Shown here piece after piece: positions 16,493 through 25,451 of a stretch of DNA of 32,833 bases (position 1 is its first letter; the number at the start of each line of letters is the position of its first letter). The position numbers and the translations under genes are program-made. This DNA comes from Deltaproteobacteria bacterium. Lineage in GTDB: Bacteria > Desulfobacterota > Desulfovibrionia > Desulfovibrionales > Desulfomicrobiaceae. The notes below the pieces were generated by a model. That model searched no databases, was not told where the DNA came from, and saw nothing but the letters and a program-made list of their open reading frames with translations. The stretch is taken from contig RZZR01000015.1 of assembly GCA_009929795.1 (NCBI GenBank), positions 1-32,833 of the forward strand, read 5' to 3'.

Positions 16493-16756
16493 TCATGACC
16501 CCGATCCCCCGACCTTAAACCCGGTCAGACCGAGCTTTAGGCCTATGTCTTCGTTCCAGCCCGAGAGGATCGAGAACCGCTCGGGCTTGATCTGTCTTTG
16601 GACCGAATGCAAGAGCTGAAACATGGACAAATCCGCGTCGTCGACTCGGCTCAGATCCACCTCAAGTGGACCACCCTCCCGGGCCGCATTCACGAGAATG
16701 TGCCGAAGCTCTTCGGCCCGATCCACGTTGTATGTTCCCTCAAGATGGATTTTCAT
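16493..16756 (-). CDS. STAS-domain protein of the chemosensory operon
   Basis: This is an 87-residue single STAS (SpoIIAA-like) domain. The fold pattern is seen in MKIHLEGTYNVDRAEELRHIL, LEVDLSRVDDADLSMFQLLHSV and a C-terminal GLKLGLTGF. The usual DSSG phospho-loop is replaced by DADLSMFQLL, as in STAS proteins that sit in chemosensory operons, so phosphorylation by an anti-sigma kinase is doubtful. The start codon overlaps the cheW stop by 4 nt (ATGA) and the stop lies 49 nt before cheA, so it is part of the array operon. Its partner is unknown; a scaffold or localisation role is a guess. Confidence 0.8.
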   Translation of the reverse strand: MKIHLEGTYNVDRAEELRHILVNAAREGGPLEVDLSRVDDADLSMFQLLHSVQRQIKPERFSILSGWNEDIGLKLGLTGFKVGGSGS

Positions 16757-17250
16757 GACGGCTCCTGTCCTGATTCCGCGGTCATTTCCGGTCCAGGTTC
16801 GAAAACCATCTCCTCGGCGGAAAAAATCCGGGCGATGTCCAAAAGGACGACAAAGGCCTCGCCCGATCTAGCCACACCTCGGATGAAATCCGGCTTGACC
16901 CGCATGCCCATCCTCGGAGCCTCCTCAATGACCGAAGGATCGATTTCCAGCACCTCCCTGACCGAATCGGCCAGGGCCCCGACCAGGCCATCGTCATCGC
17001 CCTTGCGTCCCTCGACAATGGCGATTCGGGAATTGATGGTCCGCTGCGTGGGCCCCATCCCGAACTTTCGTTTCAAATCGACCACCGGCACGGCCGTGCC
17101 CCGCAGATTCATGACCCCGAGCATGAAGGGCGGGGTCTGGGGAATCCTGGTCGTCTCTACCGCATCCTGCACCTCCCGGACGCTTTCAATGGGTATGGCG
17201 AAAACCTGGGGGCCCAGCGTGAAGGTCAGGTACTTGTTCAACGTATCCAT
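16753..17250 (-). CDS. cheW: Chemotaxis coupling protein CheW
   Basis: This is a 165-residue adaptor that joins receptor tips to CheA. The CheW fold covers nearly the whole length: YLTFTLGPQVFAIPIESVREV at the start, FMLGVMNLRGTAVPVVDLKRKFG (the conserved NLRG-x-x-x-P-V-x-D core) near residues 42-64 and FIRGVARSGEAFVVLLDIARIF near 121-142. It ends in a short acidic tail. It is 20 nt downstream of the receptor gene, overlaps the STAS gene by ATGA and is read in the same direction as cheA. Confidence 0.95.
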   Translation of the reverse strand: MDTLNKYLTFTLGPQVFAIPIESVREVQDAVETTRIPQTPPFMLGVMNLRGTAVPVVDLKRKFGMGPTQRTINSRIAIVEGRKGDDDGLVGALADSVREVLEIDPSVIEEAPRMGMRVKPDFIRGVARSGEAFVVLLDIARIFSAEEMVFEPGPEMTAESGQEPS

Positions 17251-17270
17251 GTGCCCTCCCCGGCCAAGGC

Positions 17271-19397
17271 CTAGTATCTTTCAAAGTCGTCGTCACCGGA
17301 ATCGCTGCCTCCACCCATCTCCAGCATGAGCCCCTTGGCCTGCTTTTTGGTCTGGGTCACGGCCTTGGGGGTTCTGGACGAAGGCCGGCCTCCGGAATTC
17401 CTGCGCGTACGCCCCCGGTCGACTTCCAGCCTCGAACGACCAAGGTTATGAGACCCTTCCTTGATCTGGAAGAAGGAAACCGCCGACTGGAGCTGCTGGG
17501 CCTGGCTGGACAATTCCTCGGAGGTCGAGGCCATCTGTTCAGAGGCTGTGGAGTTTTGCTGGACCACGGAATCCAACTGCTGCAGTCCCTTGTTGACCTG
17601 CTCGGCACCTTCGCTCTGCTCTCGGCTGGCTGCGGCGATCTCCTGGACAAGCTCGGCCGTCCTCTGGATATCCGGCACCAGTCTGGCCAACATGCCCCCA
17701 GCCCGTTCGGCCACCTCGGTGCTCCGGCCTGAAAGCTCGGTGATCTCGGACGCGGCCCCGGAACTGCGCTCGGCCAGCTTGCGGACCTCGGCGGCCACGA
17801 CGGCGAAACCCTTGCCGTGTTCGCCAGCACGGGCGGCCTCAATGGCCGCGTTCAGGGCCAGGAGGTCGGTCTGACGGGCGATTTCCTGAATGATGGAAAT
17901 CCTCTCGGCGATATCCTTCATGGCCTGAACGGCCTCGGTCACAGCCGCGCCGCTCTGGCGGGCGTCATCGGCGGCGCCCAGGGCGATCTTCTCGGTCTGC
18001 TGGGCGTTGTCGGCGTTCTGCTGAATGGCTGAGGACATCTCTTCCATGGCCGAGGACGACTCCTCAACGGCCGCGGCCTGCTCGGACGCCCCCTGGGCCA
18101 GGGATTCGGCCGTGGCGCTCATCTCCTCGCTTCCGGCGGCCACGTGTTCGCTGCCCAACTGCACCTCGCCCATGACCTCGTTCAGACGCTCGATCATGGC
18201 CTCCAGGGCCTTCATCAAGGCGTCCTTGTCGGACCTGATCCGAACCTGGGCCCGCAAATCGCCTCCAGCCATCTGTTCGGCCAGACCGGCCACCTCCTTC
18301 TCGGCATCCACCAGCCGCTGCATGGCATCCAGAAGCTGGCCGATCTCGTCCTCGCTGTCCTTGACGATCTTGACGGACAAATCACCCACGGAAAGCGCCT
18401 CGGAAACATTGATGGCGCTGCGAAGGCCCTTCTGAATGGCCCGGATGATGTAGATGGCGAATGCCAGACCAAGGATCACGCTCAAGACGGCAAAACTCAC
18501 GACCAGGATGTTCGAGGACTTCACCTGATCCTGCATGGCCTGCTTCTGATAGACTAGGGCGTCGTTGGTGATGGCGCTGACCTTTTCGGCCGCTCCGGCC
18601 ATGCCCTTGACCATCTCGGCCTGTTCCTGGGCCAGGATGATGAAGGCATCAGACTTATTCCGATACTCGGTGGCCGCGGAGATAATCTCCCTGGCGCTGG
18701 CCATGCCGGCCTCGCTCTTGACCTCCTTGAGGAGATCGTTGCCGACACCAATAACCTCGGTCAAGATGTTCTTGGCGTTTTCCAGCCGGGCGATGTCCCC
18801 CCGCCAGAGATAATAGAGAACCTCAATCCTGGAGAGCAGAAACAGGGACTTGATCCGCTGCAGCATTTCAAGGGTGTCCACCTGAGTGGCCAAAACGGCG
18901 GTCTCTCTGGTCCGATCCTGGACCGAGGCCTGACTCAAACGGAATTGGAGATCGAACATGTCGTCTGAGGCCTTGCCCAGCCTGGTGGCCGCATCGACCA
19001 TCTCCTTGACTACCGTGTTCCTGGCCAGATCGGACTTGTAGTAGCCGTCAAAGGACCGGACATAATCCTCTGAAGAGGCCTCAATATCGACCATACGCTG
19101 AATGTTGACCGGGTTCTTGAACCAGGCCTTGGCCTCCTGGGCCCTGGACACGATGCCGTCGGTCCTCTTCTTGAAAGTGTCCAGACGTCCGACGTCGTTG
19201 AACTGCATGTAGTAGAGGACATCGAGACGGTTCTGGGTCACGCCCCCGAACATCTCATTGACCGTCTCCATCTTGTCGGAACGGTCAATGAGCTGTTCCT
19301 GGCTGTACCAGGCCACCACCGATGCCCCGATGGTGAACAGCAGAACGAGCCCGAAACCGATGGCCAGCTTGAAGCCGATGCGCAGATTCTTAAACAT
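17271..19397 (-). CDS. Methyl-accepting chemotaxis protein with large helical sensor domain
   Basis: This is a 708-residue membrane receptor. TM1 lies at about residues 10-30 and TM2 at about 299-320, enclosing some 265 periplasmic residues that look wholly helical. That size fits the helical bimodular (HBM) sensor family, known to bind organic acids in McpS, better than the shorter 4HB type. A HAMP domain follows (about 325-375), then the signalling domain with the hairpin tip near 500-545 ([20 protein letters not shown], then [18 protein letters not shown]). A Gly/Ser/Arg-rich linker ends in DFERY, which matches the aromatic pentapeptide docking signal for CheR/CheB. AGGAGGGG precedes the ATG. 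It is the first gene of the chemosensory operon. The ligand is unknown. Confidence 0.93.
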   Translation of the reverse strand: MFKNLRIGFKLAIGFGLVLLFTIGASVVAWYSQEQLIDRSDKMETVNEMFGGVTQNRLDVLYYMQFNDVGRLDTFKKRTDGIVSRAQEAKAWFKNPVNIQRMVDIEASSEDYVRSFDGYYKSDLARNTVVKEMVDAATRLGKASDDMFDLQFRLSQASVQDRTRETAVLATQVDTLEMLQRIKSLFLLSRIEVLYYLWRGDIARLENAKNILTEVIGVGNDLLKEVKSEAGMASAREIISAATEYRNKSDAFIILAQEQAEMVKGMAGAAEKVSAITNDALVYQKQAMQDQVKSSNILVVSFAVLSVILGLAFAIYIIRAIQKGLRSAINVSEALSVGDLSVKIVKDSEDEIGQLLDAMQRLVDAEKEVAGLAEQMAGGDLRAQVRIRSDKDALMKALEAMIERLNEVMGEVQLGSEHVAAGSEEMSATAESLAQGASEQAAAVEESSSAMEEMSSAIQQNADNAQQTEKIALGAADDARQSGAAVTEAVQAMKDIAERISIIQEIARQTDLLALNAAIEAARAGEHGKGFAVVAAEVRKLAERSSGAASEITELSGRSTEVAERAGGMLARLVPDIQRTAELVQEIAAASREQSEGAEQVNKGLQQLDSVVQQNSTASEQMASTSEELSSQAQQLQSAVSFFQIKEGSHNLGRSRLEVDRGRTRRNSGGRPSSRTPKAVTQTKKQAKGLMLEMGGGSDSGDDDFERY

Positions 19398-19462
19398 GAT
19401 CCCCTCCTGAACCGATGTCGGTGAATGCCGCCTTCCCTCCGGGCCCCACGGCCGGTTCGGGA

Positions 19463-19491
19463 ACTATACATGCTTTTTACATCTCAAAAAA
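19463..19491 (-). promoter_or_regulatory. Candidate promoter of the MCP-cheW-STAS-cheA operon
   Basis: Read on the minus strand, TATAGT (19468-19463) is a good -10 with five of six matches. TTTTTT (19491-19486) stands exactly 17 nt upstream as a weak -35. The transcript would start near 19456, leaving about a 60-nt leader. The minus strand also has TAAAAAGC near 19479-19472 with partial downstream agreement to a flagellar sigma-28 site (about half of GCCGATAA), so that option stays open. Confidence 0.4.
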
Positions 19492-19506
19492 ATGCACCCA
19501 AGTCCA

Positions 19507-19515
19507 CCCCCCCCC
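19507..19515. repeat. Run of nine C residues upstream of the MCP promoter
   Basis: An unbroken C9 tract lies 16 nt upstream of the proposed MCP -35. Tracts of this length can change by slippage in replication and alter promoter output, but one sequence cannot show whether this one varies. Confidence 0.6.
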
Positions 19516-19526
19516 ACAGATTTTTG

Positions 19527-19573
19527 TCCTCCCGGCCGGGACCAATAAAATGTCCAGGCCGGGAGGATTTTTT
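19527..19573 (+). terminator. Strong intrinsic terminator facing the plus strand
   Basis: TCCTCCCGGCC (19527-19537) pairs with GGCCGGGAGGA (19557-19567) over 11 bp. GGAC (19539-19542) pairs with GTCC (19552-19555) after one mismatch. Six T residues follow directly (19568-19573) on the plus strand. On the minus strand, where the flanking genes are read, the stem is followed by CAAAAATC and has no U-tract. It begins four nt beyond the stop codon of the minus-strand peptidase gene, so a hairpin-only role for that gene's 3' end is also possible. Confidence 0.7.
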
Positions 19574-19576
19574 GAT

Positions 19577-21313
19577 TTATCGGGTCTTGGATTTATATTC
19601 CAAAGGGCCGTTCTCGTACCCCACGGCCTTGAGCCACCAGTTGGGGTAAAACAAAGGCTGGGCGATGTTGTCCGGCTCGTTTAGGTACCCGTCATTGTAC
19701 TTGATGTAGAGGTCTTCAGAGAGTTTCCACCATGCCGCCAGGACATCGTCGGCCGCCTGTTGGGAATGATCGGCCAGAACCTTGGCCGCGCCGGACGTGT
19801 CTCCGGCCTTCCAGAGCTTCAGGGCCTGGGCCTCCACATCGGCCTGCCTGCCGAAAAATCGGGCCTCAAAGGCCTCACTTTGGGCCGTAATGTCCTTAAT
19901 CATGTATGAATATTTGAGTCCGGCGTAGTTGGCCACGTAGTTGAAGGCCGTCCACATACTGCCCCGGTCGAAGACCAGGGGGTTGCCGCGCTGAAGACTG
20001 TCGGGCAAATTCCCGGCCCCCGGGTAAAAGGGCATGAGCACACTGGTGGCCGGACGATCCGGGCCGAACCAAATCACCCCGCCGATGGCGTCGGGCAGAT
20101 CTTTTCGGGCTTGGCAGACATAGGCGTAGACGCAGCGATAGATGCTCAGAGGCCGTTCAAAGGCCCCGTTGACAGACGGCCCGCTCTGATCGCCCATGGT
20201 TGCCTCGGCCCCGCCCTCGAAGCGGACCGGATCGCTGAAGGGGCCCGCCGCCAAACCCTTGGACAGGTCGAACTCCGTGCCCTCGTAAACGTCGCGATGG
20301 ATGCGCATGACATCCCGCACGTCCAGCTTGTTGTCCGGCCGGATGGAAAAAGGATAGGCCTTGGTCAAGGCATCCTCGACCCAAGGCGAGAGCTTCAGGG
20401 ACGGAGCCACCAGGGACTGGGCCCGCCAGACCCGGCGCAGGGAATAATACGGATGATGGAACTCCCCGTCTCCGTAGACCGCGGTCCAGTCCAGGGGGCC
20501 GTCTTCAGACTTCCACCAGCCCTTGGCCTTGGCCACCTCGAAGATGTTGGGCGAATACATCATGTCCTCGGCGTCCTCTTTGACCTCTCGGATCCGGAAC
20601 TGGTTTGCGGCCACAAAAAACCCGTCGTCCGGGACACGCTGGGCCACCCAGACTCCGTCGGTTCCGTCCATGTCGTAGCCGCACATCTCCATGACCCATC
20701 CCTCGTCAGGGTCGCCCACCAGCAGGGTTTCACCCGTCCCGTAGTAGCCGTAGGTCATGATCAGCTCGCCCATGAGCTTGACCGCCTCCCGGGCCGTCTT
20801 GCACCTCTCCAAAGCCACCCGGGAAAGCTCTGAGGAGTAGAAGATCCGCTTGCCTTCCTCTGCTTCGGGATGGACCTTGGCCTTGTCCGTGCACTCGCCC
20901 ATGATCAGCTGATGCTCGTTCATGAGCCCGTAGTTGCCGTCGAAATAGGCATAGGTATGGGACACTTGGGGAATGGAGCCCAGGGGCTGGCTCGGTGGAA
21001 CCCCGGCCGGGGCCTTGTACCGAGGGCTGCGCTCGTCGATATTGAAACGGTGGACCGGGTCGGAGCCGAAGCGGGGCTCGTAGCCCAGGGCCACGTCCGA
21101 GTCGTAGACGTGCCGAACGCTCCCAGGCTCATGATCCTTGGCCGGAATATAGACCATGCGCGGGTCGCCCAGGCCGTCCTCGGAATGGGACACCAGCACC
21201 GATCCGTCGACCGAGGCTTGCTTGCCCACGATGATGGTCGTACACGACCAAGCGGGCCATGCCAAAAGAACCAAAACACATGCCGCCAACACCCTTTCCA
21301 ACACCCTTTTCAT
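19577..21313 (-). CDS. Secreted C69-family peptidase (dipeptidase)
   Basis: This is a 578-residue exported Ntn-hydrolase of peptidase family C69. A signal peptide (residues 1-23) ends exactly before Cys24, which begins CTTIIVGKQASVDGSVLVSHSED. In this family the new N-terminal Cys is the nucleophile, so leader removal probably also activates the enzyme. Later blocks common to the family are GLMNEHQLIMGE (about 129-140), ARE near the next helix and EGWVMEMCGYD. It is longer than the 470-residue PepD enzymes but normal for the exported group. Expected activity is cleavage of dipeptides or small peptides in the periplasm or outside the cell. The ATG has GGAGGG upstream. Confidence 0.88.
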   Translation of the reverse strand: MKRVLERVLAACVLVLLAWPAWSCTTIIVGKQASVDGSVLVSHSEDGLGDPRMVYIPAKDHEPGSVRHVYDSDVALGYEPRFGSDPVHRFNIDERSPRYKAPAGVPPSQPLGSIPQVSHTYAYFDGNYGLMNEHQLIMGECTDKAKVHPEAEEGKRIFYSSELSRVALERCKTAREAVKLMGELIMTYGYYGTGETLLVGDPDEGWVMEMCGYDMDGTDGVWVAQRVPDDGFFVAANQFRIREVKEDAEDMMYSPNIFEVAKAKGWWKSEDGPLDWTAVYGDGEFHHPYYSLRRVWRAQSLVAPSLKLSPWVEDALTKAYPFSIRPDNKLDVRDVMRIHRDVYEGTEFDLSKGLAAGPFSDPVRFEGGAEATMGDQSGPSVNGAFERPLSIYRCVYAYVCQARKDLPDAIGGVIWFGPDRPATSVLMPFYPGAGNLPDSLQRGNPLVFDRGSMWTAFNYVANYAGLKYSYMIKDITAQSEAFEARFFGRQADVEAQALKLWKAGDTSGAAKVLADHSQQAADDVLAAWWKLSEDLYIKYNDGYLNEPDNIAQPLFYPNWWLKAVGYENGPLEYKSKTR

Positions 21314-21627
21314 GAACGTTCCCTCCGGTAACTGGATCCCGGAGCCTATCGAGACGCGTCAGGCCTCCGGCTCCGTCGTTGTGAAAAACCCCGTCAACGA
21401 TCCGGTTTCCGACTTCATTTTTGGATAACCGGATTTTCTGAATCTTGATAGGCCTTCTTGCCATTCTTTGACAAGGCCGAACCAGATTCTCAAATCCCGG
21501 AATTGAAACAGACGAACCTGTCCGCCGACAGTCAACTTGACAAGAACAGGGCACTCAAGATAGGCAATCGCTCTTCCTTGCTCGGCCCTTTTGTCGTGGC
21601 CGGGCCAACAGACCACAAGGAGTTTTC
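21314..21627. promoter_or_regulatory. rpsF: Intergenic region between the C69 peptidase and rpsF, with promoter-like elements
   Basis: No gene is seen in these 314 nt. Two copies of TTGACAAG occur on the plus strand, at 21468-21475 and 21537-21544. The second has GATAGG (21559-21564) 16 nt after its hexamer, a modest -10, and would start the ribosomal operon about 55 nt before rpsF. The first lacks a clear -10. An 8-bp inverted repeat, ATCCGGTT (21400-21407) with AACCGGAT (21427-21434), is extended by TCC/GGA and followed by TTTCTG; it may be an operator or a weak plus-strand terminator. The peptidase promoter must also lie here but I could not place it. Confidence 0.4.
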
Positions 21628-21933
21628 ATGGAACAGTACAAGTACGAGACCCTGCTCCTGTTCAGTCCCGAACTGAACGTGGAGAACCGCAAGGAAATCC
21701 AGGACACCCTCACCGGCATCATCGTCCGTGACGGCGGGCAGATTCTGGAAGTCGACGAATGGGGAATGCGCGACCTGGCCTATCCGGTCAAGAAGGCGAC
21801 CCGCGGATTCTACACCCGGCTGGAATACTCATTGGCCCCTGAATTCGTGGCCGAACTGGAACGGAACATCAGGATCGCCGACGGCATCTTCAAATTCCTG
21901 ACCGTCAAACTCGCCGACAGCGACCAAGAGTAG
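21628..21933 (+). CDS. rpsF: 30S ribosomal protein S6
   Basis: This is a 101-residue small-subunit protein that binds 16S rRNA together with S18. The N-terminal strand [11 protein letters not shown], the middle [23 protein letters not shown] and the helix [19 protein letters not shown] are all characteristic. AAGGAG lies just before the ATG. It is the first gene of a plus-strand series with rpsR (10 nt later) and rplI, the common bacterial order. Confidence 0.97.
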   Translation: MEQYKYETLLLFSPELNVENRKEIQDTLTGIIVRDGGQILEVDEWGMRDLAYPVKKATRGFYTRLEYSLAPEFVAELERNIRIADGIFKFLTVKLADSDQE

Positions 21934-21943
21934 GAGAAACGTC

Positions 21944-22204
21944 ATGGCTTTTCGCAAGAAGTTCACCCCCAGGAGAAAGTTCTGCCGCTTTTGCGACGAT
22001 CCCGAAACGCCCTTGAACTACAAGTCCCCGGACATCCTGCGGGACTTCGTCACTGATCGGGGCAAGATCATAGCCCGCCGTATCACCGGAACCTGCGCCA
22101 AGCACCAGCGCCAGTTGACGACGGAAATCAAGAAAGCCCGTCAGATGGCCCTGCTGTACTATACGGCCACCCACTCCACCGAAGTACAGAAAAAGACCAT
22201 CTAG
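21944..22204 (+). CDS. rpsR: 30S ribosomal protein S18, zinc-binding (C+) form
   Basis: This is an 86-residue S6 partner in the 30S platform. The core [31 protein letters not shown] region identifies it. Cys14 and Cys17 (CRFC), Cys51 and His54 (CAKH) are kept, giving a possible metal site; many bacteria have a cysteine-free version instead. It sits between rpsF and rplI with gaps of about 10 nt and has its own GGAG site. Confidence 0.97.
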   Translation: MAFRKKFTPRRKFCRFCDDPETPLNYKSPDILRDFVTDRGKIIARRITGTCAKHQRQLTTEIKKARQMALLYYTATHSTEVQKKTI

Positions 22205-22213
22205 GAGTCGAGC

Positions 22214-22684
22214 ATGAAAGTCATTCTTCGCGCCGATGTCGACAATCTGGGGCGCCTCGGCCAGATCAAACAGGTCCGCGACGGATACGGGCGCAACTTC
22301 CTCATCCCCCAGGGTCTGGCCATGCAGGCCACCCCGGCCAACCTGAAGCAATTTGAGCTCGAGCGGGCCAAGCTTCAGAAAAAAATGGACGCGGTCCGCA
22401 CTGACGCCCAGAGCCAGGCCGACAGGATTTCAGCCGTCCAAGTTGAGATCCCGGTCCGGGTCGGCGAGGGCGACAAGCTCTACGGTTCCGTGACCTCGGC
22501 CATGATCGCCGACGCCCTGGCCGAACAGGGGGTCGAAATCGACCGCCGCAAGATCGTTCTGGAAGAAGCCATCCGGTCCCTGGGCGAGTACGCCCTGGAA
22601 GTCAAAATTCATCCCGACGTCCGGGCCCACCTCAAGGTCTCGGTGATCAGGCATGACCTCCAGTCCGACGCGGAAAACCAGTAG
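22214..22684 (+). CDS. rplI: 50S ribosomal protein L9
   Basis: This is a 156-residue two-domain protein. The N-terminal rRNA-binding domain has [28 protein letters not shown], the L9 signature, followed by a long linker helix (residues 45-75) and a C-terminal domain with [19 protein letters not shown] precedes the ATG. Its last 32 nt are shared with the proposed start of dnaB in another frame. Confidence 0.96.
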   Translation: MKVILRADVDNLGRLGQIKQVRDGYGRNFLIPQGLAMQATPANLKQFELERAKLQKKMDAVRTDAQSQADRISAVQVEIPVRVGEGDKLYGSVTSAMIADALAEQGVEIDRRKIVLEEAIRSLGEYALEVKIHPDVRAHLKVSVIRHDLQSDAENQ

Positions 22685-24101
22685 CCGGAAAAGTCCCGCC
22701 ACCGAAAAATCATCCGAAGACGCTTTGACCCGGGCGTCTTCGGATCTTCTCCGCAGGGTCCCTCCTAGCGACCTCGAGGCCGAACAGGCCGTTCTGGGCG
22801 GCGTCTTCCTCCGCAACGACGCCTTCAACGCCGTGCTCGAACGGCTCGTATCCGAGGATTTCTACTCCCCGGCCCACCGGATACTCTTCAACGCCATGAC
22901 TGCGCTCTACGAGAAGTCGCAGCCCATGGATATCGTCACCGTGGCCGACCAGCTCCGCCACAGGGAGGAGCTCGACTCCGTCGGGGGTCCCCGCTACCTG
23001 GCATCCCTGGTCGAATCGGTCCCCACAGCAGCCAACATCGAGTTTCATGCCGACATCGTCAAGGAGAAGGCTATCCGCCGCCGGATGATCGACGCCGGCA
23101 GCCACATCCTGACCCAATGCTTTGACCCCTCTATCCCGGTGACCGATCTTCTGGACGAATCGGAACAGAGGATATTCTCCATCTCCGAAGCCTCGACCAA
23201 GCCGGTCTTTGCCAGCTCCCGACAGCTCGTAGACGAGATCTTCGTCCAGCTCAGCCAGCGGGTCGACCGCAAGGAACTGGTCACCGGCGTGCCCAGTGGT
23301 TACCACAAGTTCGATGAAATCACAGCCGGGTTCCAGGCATCGGACCTAATCATCATCGCCGGCCGCCCGGGCATGGGCAAGACGGCCTTCGCCCTGAACG
23401 TCGCTCTCCGGGCCGCCATCGGGGTCAATACCCGTACAGCCATCTTTTCGCTGGAGATGTCCAAGGAACAGCTCGTCCAACGCATGCTCTGCGTCTGGGG
23501 CAAGGTCGACCTAAAACGACTCCGGACCGGATTCATTGACGATCAGGACTGGGAGCGCCTCTACCAGGCTGGTGACTGCATCGCCAGTGCCCCCCTCTAC
23601 ATCGACGACACCCCAGCCCTGGCCACCATGGATCTCCGATCCCGGTGCCGCAAGCTCAAGGCGGAAAAAGGCTTGGACATGGTCGTGGTCGACTACCTCC
23701 AGCTCATGCGCAGCAGCAGGCGCATCGACTCCCGCGAGCAGGAAATCTCCGACATATCCAGGACCCTGAAGGCTCTGGCCAAAGAGCTGAACGTCCCGGT
23801 TGTGGCCCTGTCCCAGCTCAATCGCAAGGTCGAGGACCGGACTTCCAAGCGGCCCATGCTCTCGGATCTCCGGGAATCCGGAGCCATCGAGCAGGACGCC
23901 GACCTTATCGTCTTTCTCTACCGCGAGGACGCCTACGCCCGCTCCGAAGAGGGGGCTCCTGCTCCTTCCGCCGGCAAAGCCGAAGTCATTGTCGGCAAGC
24001 AGAGGAACGGCCCCTTGGGTACCGTTGAACTCGTCTATCTCAGTCAATACACGGCCTTTGAGAACGCGACCCACATGGCGGCCCCTTCGGAGCTCATGTA
24101 G
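22653..24101 (+). CDS. dnaB: Replicative DNA helicase DnaB
   Basis: This is a 482-residue hexameric helicase that unwinds DNA at replication forks. An N-terminal DnaB_N domain starts at about residue 37 ([14 protein letters not shown]). The RecA-like domain has Walker [12 protein letters not shown] (about 237-247), VVVDYLQLM (about 342-350), [11 protein letters not shown] and the arginine-finger region [22 protein letters not shown]. There is no intein. The first 36 residues are Ser/Thr/Lys-rich and not conserved. The ATG at 22653 lies inside rplI and has only a weak site; TTG at 22725 is a later in-frame option, so the true N-terminus is uncertain. Confidence 0.95.
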   Translation: MTSSPTRKTSSRKSPATEKSSEDALTRASSDLLRRVPPSDLEAEQAVLGGVFLRNDAFNAVLERLVSEDFYSPAHRILFNAMTALYEKSQPMDIVTVADQLRHREELDSVGGPRYLASLVESVPTAANIEFHADIVKEKAIRRRMIDAGSHILTQCFDPSIPVTDLLDESEQRIFSISEASTKPVFASSRQLVDEIFVQLSQRVDRKELVTGVPSGYHKFDEITAGFQASDLIIIAGRPGMGKTAFALNVALRAAIGVNTRTAIFSLEMSKEQLVQRMLCVWGKVDLKRLRTGFIDDQDWERLYQAGDCIASAPLYIDDTPALATMDLRSRCRKLKAEKGLDMVVVDYLQLMRSSRRIDSREQEISDISRTLKALAKELNVPVVALSQLNRKVEDRTSKRPMLSDLRESGAIEQDADLIVFLYREDAYARSEEGAPAPSAGKAEVIVGKQRNGPLGTVELVYLSQYTAFENATHMAAPSELM

Positions 24102-24137
24102 CCCTCCGGTCCGGCCGACCCAGCACAAGGACTGCTC

Positions 24138-25442
24138 ATGGAATGCTACAACCCCGCCGAGGCCATGGACCGTGCCCGGATTCTGGAACTCCAGGCCGTT
24201 CGCCTGAAAAACACCGTCTACCAGGCTACCAGGGCCCCTTTCTACAGGGAGCGTCTGGCCCGGGAGGGCATCAGGATCCAGGATGTGGCCACGGCCGAGG
24301 ATATCCGCAAGCTGCCCTTCACCACTAAGGAAGACCTCAGGGCCCAGTACCCCTACGGCCTGCTGGCCGTGCCCCTAAAGCACCTGGTCCGCCTCCACGC
24401 CTCGTCTGGAACCACCGGATCGCCCACTGTCATTTTCCACACCGCCGGAGACCTGAACACCTGGGCCGAACTCGTGGCCCGCTGCATGTTCATGGTCGGC
24501 ATACGGCCAAATGACGTCTTTCAAAATATGTCCGGATACGGCCTCTTCACCGGGGGGCTGGGCATCCATTACGGGGCCGAGCGTCTGGGATGCCTGACCA
24601 TTCCGGCCGGGGCCGGCAACAGCAAACGCCAGATCAAGCTCTTGCAGGACTTCCGGGTCACGGCCATCCATATTATCCCTTCCTATGCACTCCATCTGGG
24701 CACGGTCTTTACGTCTTTGGACTTCGATCCCAAACTTCTGTCCCTGCGCATCGCCCTCATCGGGGCCGAACCGCACACCGACGCCACCAGAAAAAGAATC
24801 GAGGACATCTACGGACTCAAGGCCTTCAATTCCTACGGCCTGTCGGAAATGAACGGACCCGGGGTGGCCTTCGAGTGCGGGGCCCAGAACGGTATGCACC
24901 TCTGGGAGGACTCATACCTGGCCGAGATCGTCGACCCCGAGACCCTGGAACCGGTCCCGGACGGCCAGATCGGGGAGCTGGTCCTGACCACCCTGACCCG
25001 GGAAGGCATGCCTATCATCAGGTACCGGACCAGGGATCTGACCCGGTTCCTGCCCGGGGAATGTCCCTGCGGAAGACAGCACCGGCGCATCGACCGCATC
25101 CTCGGCCGGGCCGACGACATGTTCATCGTAAAGGGTGTGAACATCTACCCCATGCAGATCGAGAACGTTCTCATGTCCATGCCCGAGGTCGGCCAAAACT
25201 ACCTTATTATCCTCGAAAAGAAGGGATTCCTGGACCAGGTTCGGGTCAAGGTCGAGATTCGCGAGGAGTTCTTTGTCGAAGACATGCGCGTTCTGTCCGC
25301 CCTCCAGGCCAAAATCGCATCCAGGCTCAGGGACGAGATCCTCATCACCCCCAAGGTCGATCTGGTAGAGCCCAACACCCTGCCCAGTTCCGAAGGCAAG
25401 GCCGTCCGGGTGGACGACCGCCGCGGTCTGAACGGTCAATAG
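24138..25442 (+). CDS. paaK: Phenylacetate-CoA ligase family AMP-forming enzyme
   Basis: This is a 434-residue adenylate-forming enzyme that joins an aryl acid to coenzyme A using ATP. The phosphate loop LHASSGTTGSPTV lies at about residues 86-98, the adenine/substrate region at NSYGLSEMNGPG (about 232) and the hinge and ribose contact at YRTRDLTRFL (about 296). The C-terminal domain opens with RILGRADDMFIVKGVNIYP. Length and motifs match PaaK well. AAGGA precedes the ATG. In a sulfate reducer it could activate phenylacetate or indoleacetate made by amino-acid oxidation, but no other paa gene or keto-acid oxidoreductase is adjacent, so the true acid is uncertain. Confidence 0.9.
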   Translation: MECYNPAEAMDRARILELQAVRLKNTVYQATRAPFYRERLAREGIRIQDVATAEDIRKLPFTTKEDLRAQYPYGLLAVPLKHLVRLHASSGTTGSPTVIFHTAGDLNTWAELVARCMFMVGIRPNDVFQNMSGYGLFTGGLGIHYGAERLGCLTIPAGAGNSKRQIKLLQDFRVTAIHIIPSYALHLGTVFTSLDFDPKLLSLRIALIGAEPHTDATRKRIEDIYGLKAFNSYGLSEMNGPGVAFECGAQNGMHLWEDSYLAEIVDPETLEPVPDGQIGELVLTTLTREGMPIIRYRTRDLTRFLPGECPCGRQHRRIDRILGRADDMFIVKGVNIYPMQIENVLMSMPEVGQNYLIILEKKGFLDQVRVKVEIREEFFVEDMRVLSALQAKIASRLRDEILITPKVDLVEPNTLPSSEGKAVRVDDRRGLNGQ

Positions 25443-25451
25443 CCGACCAAC

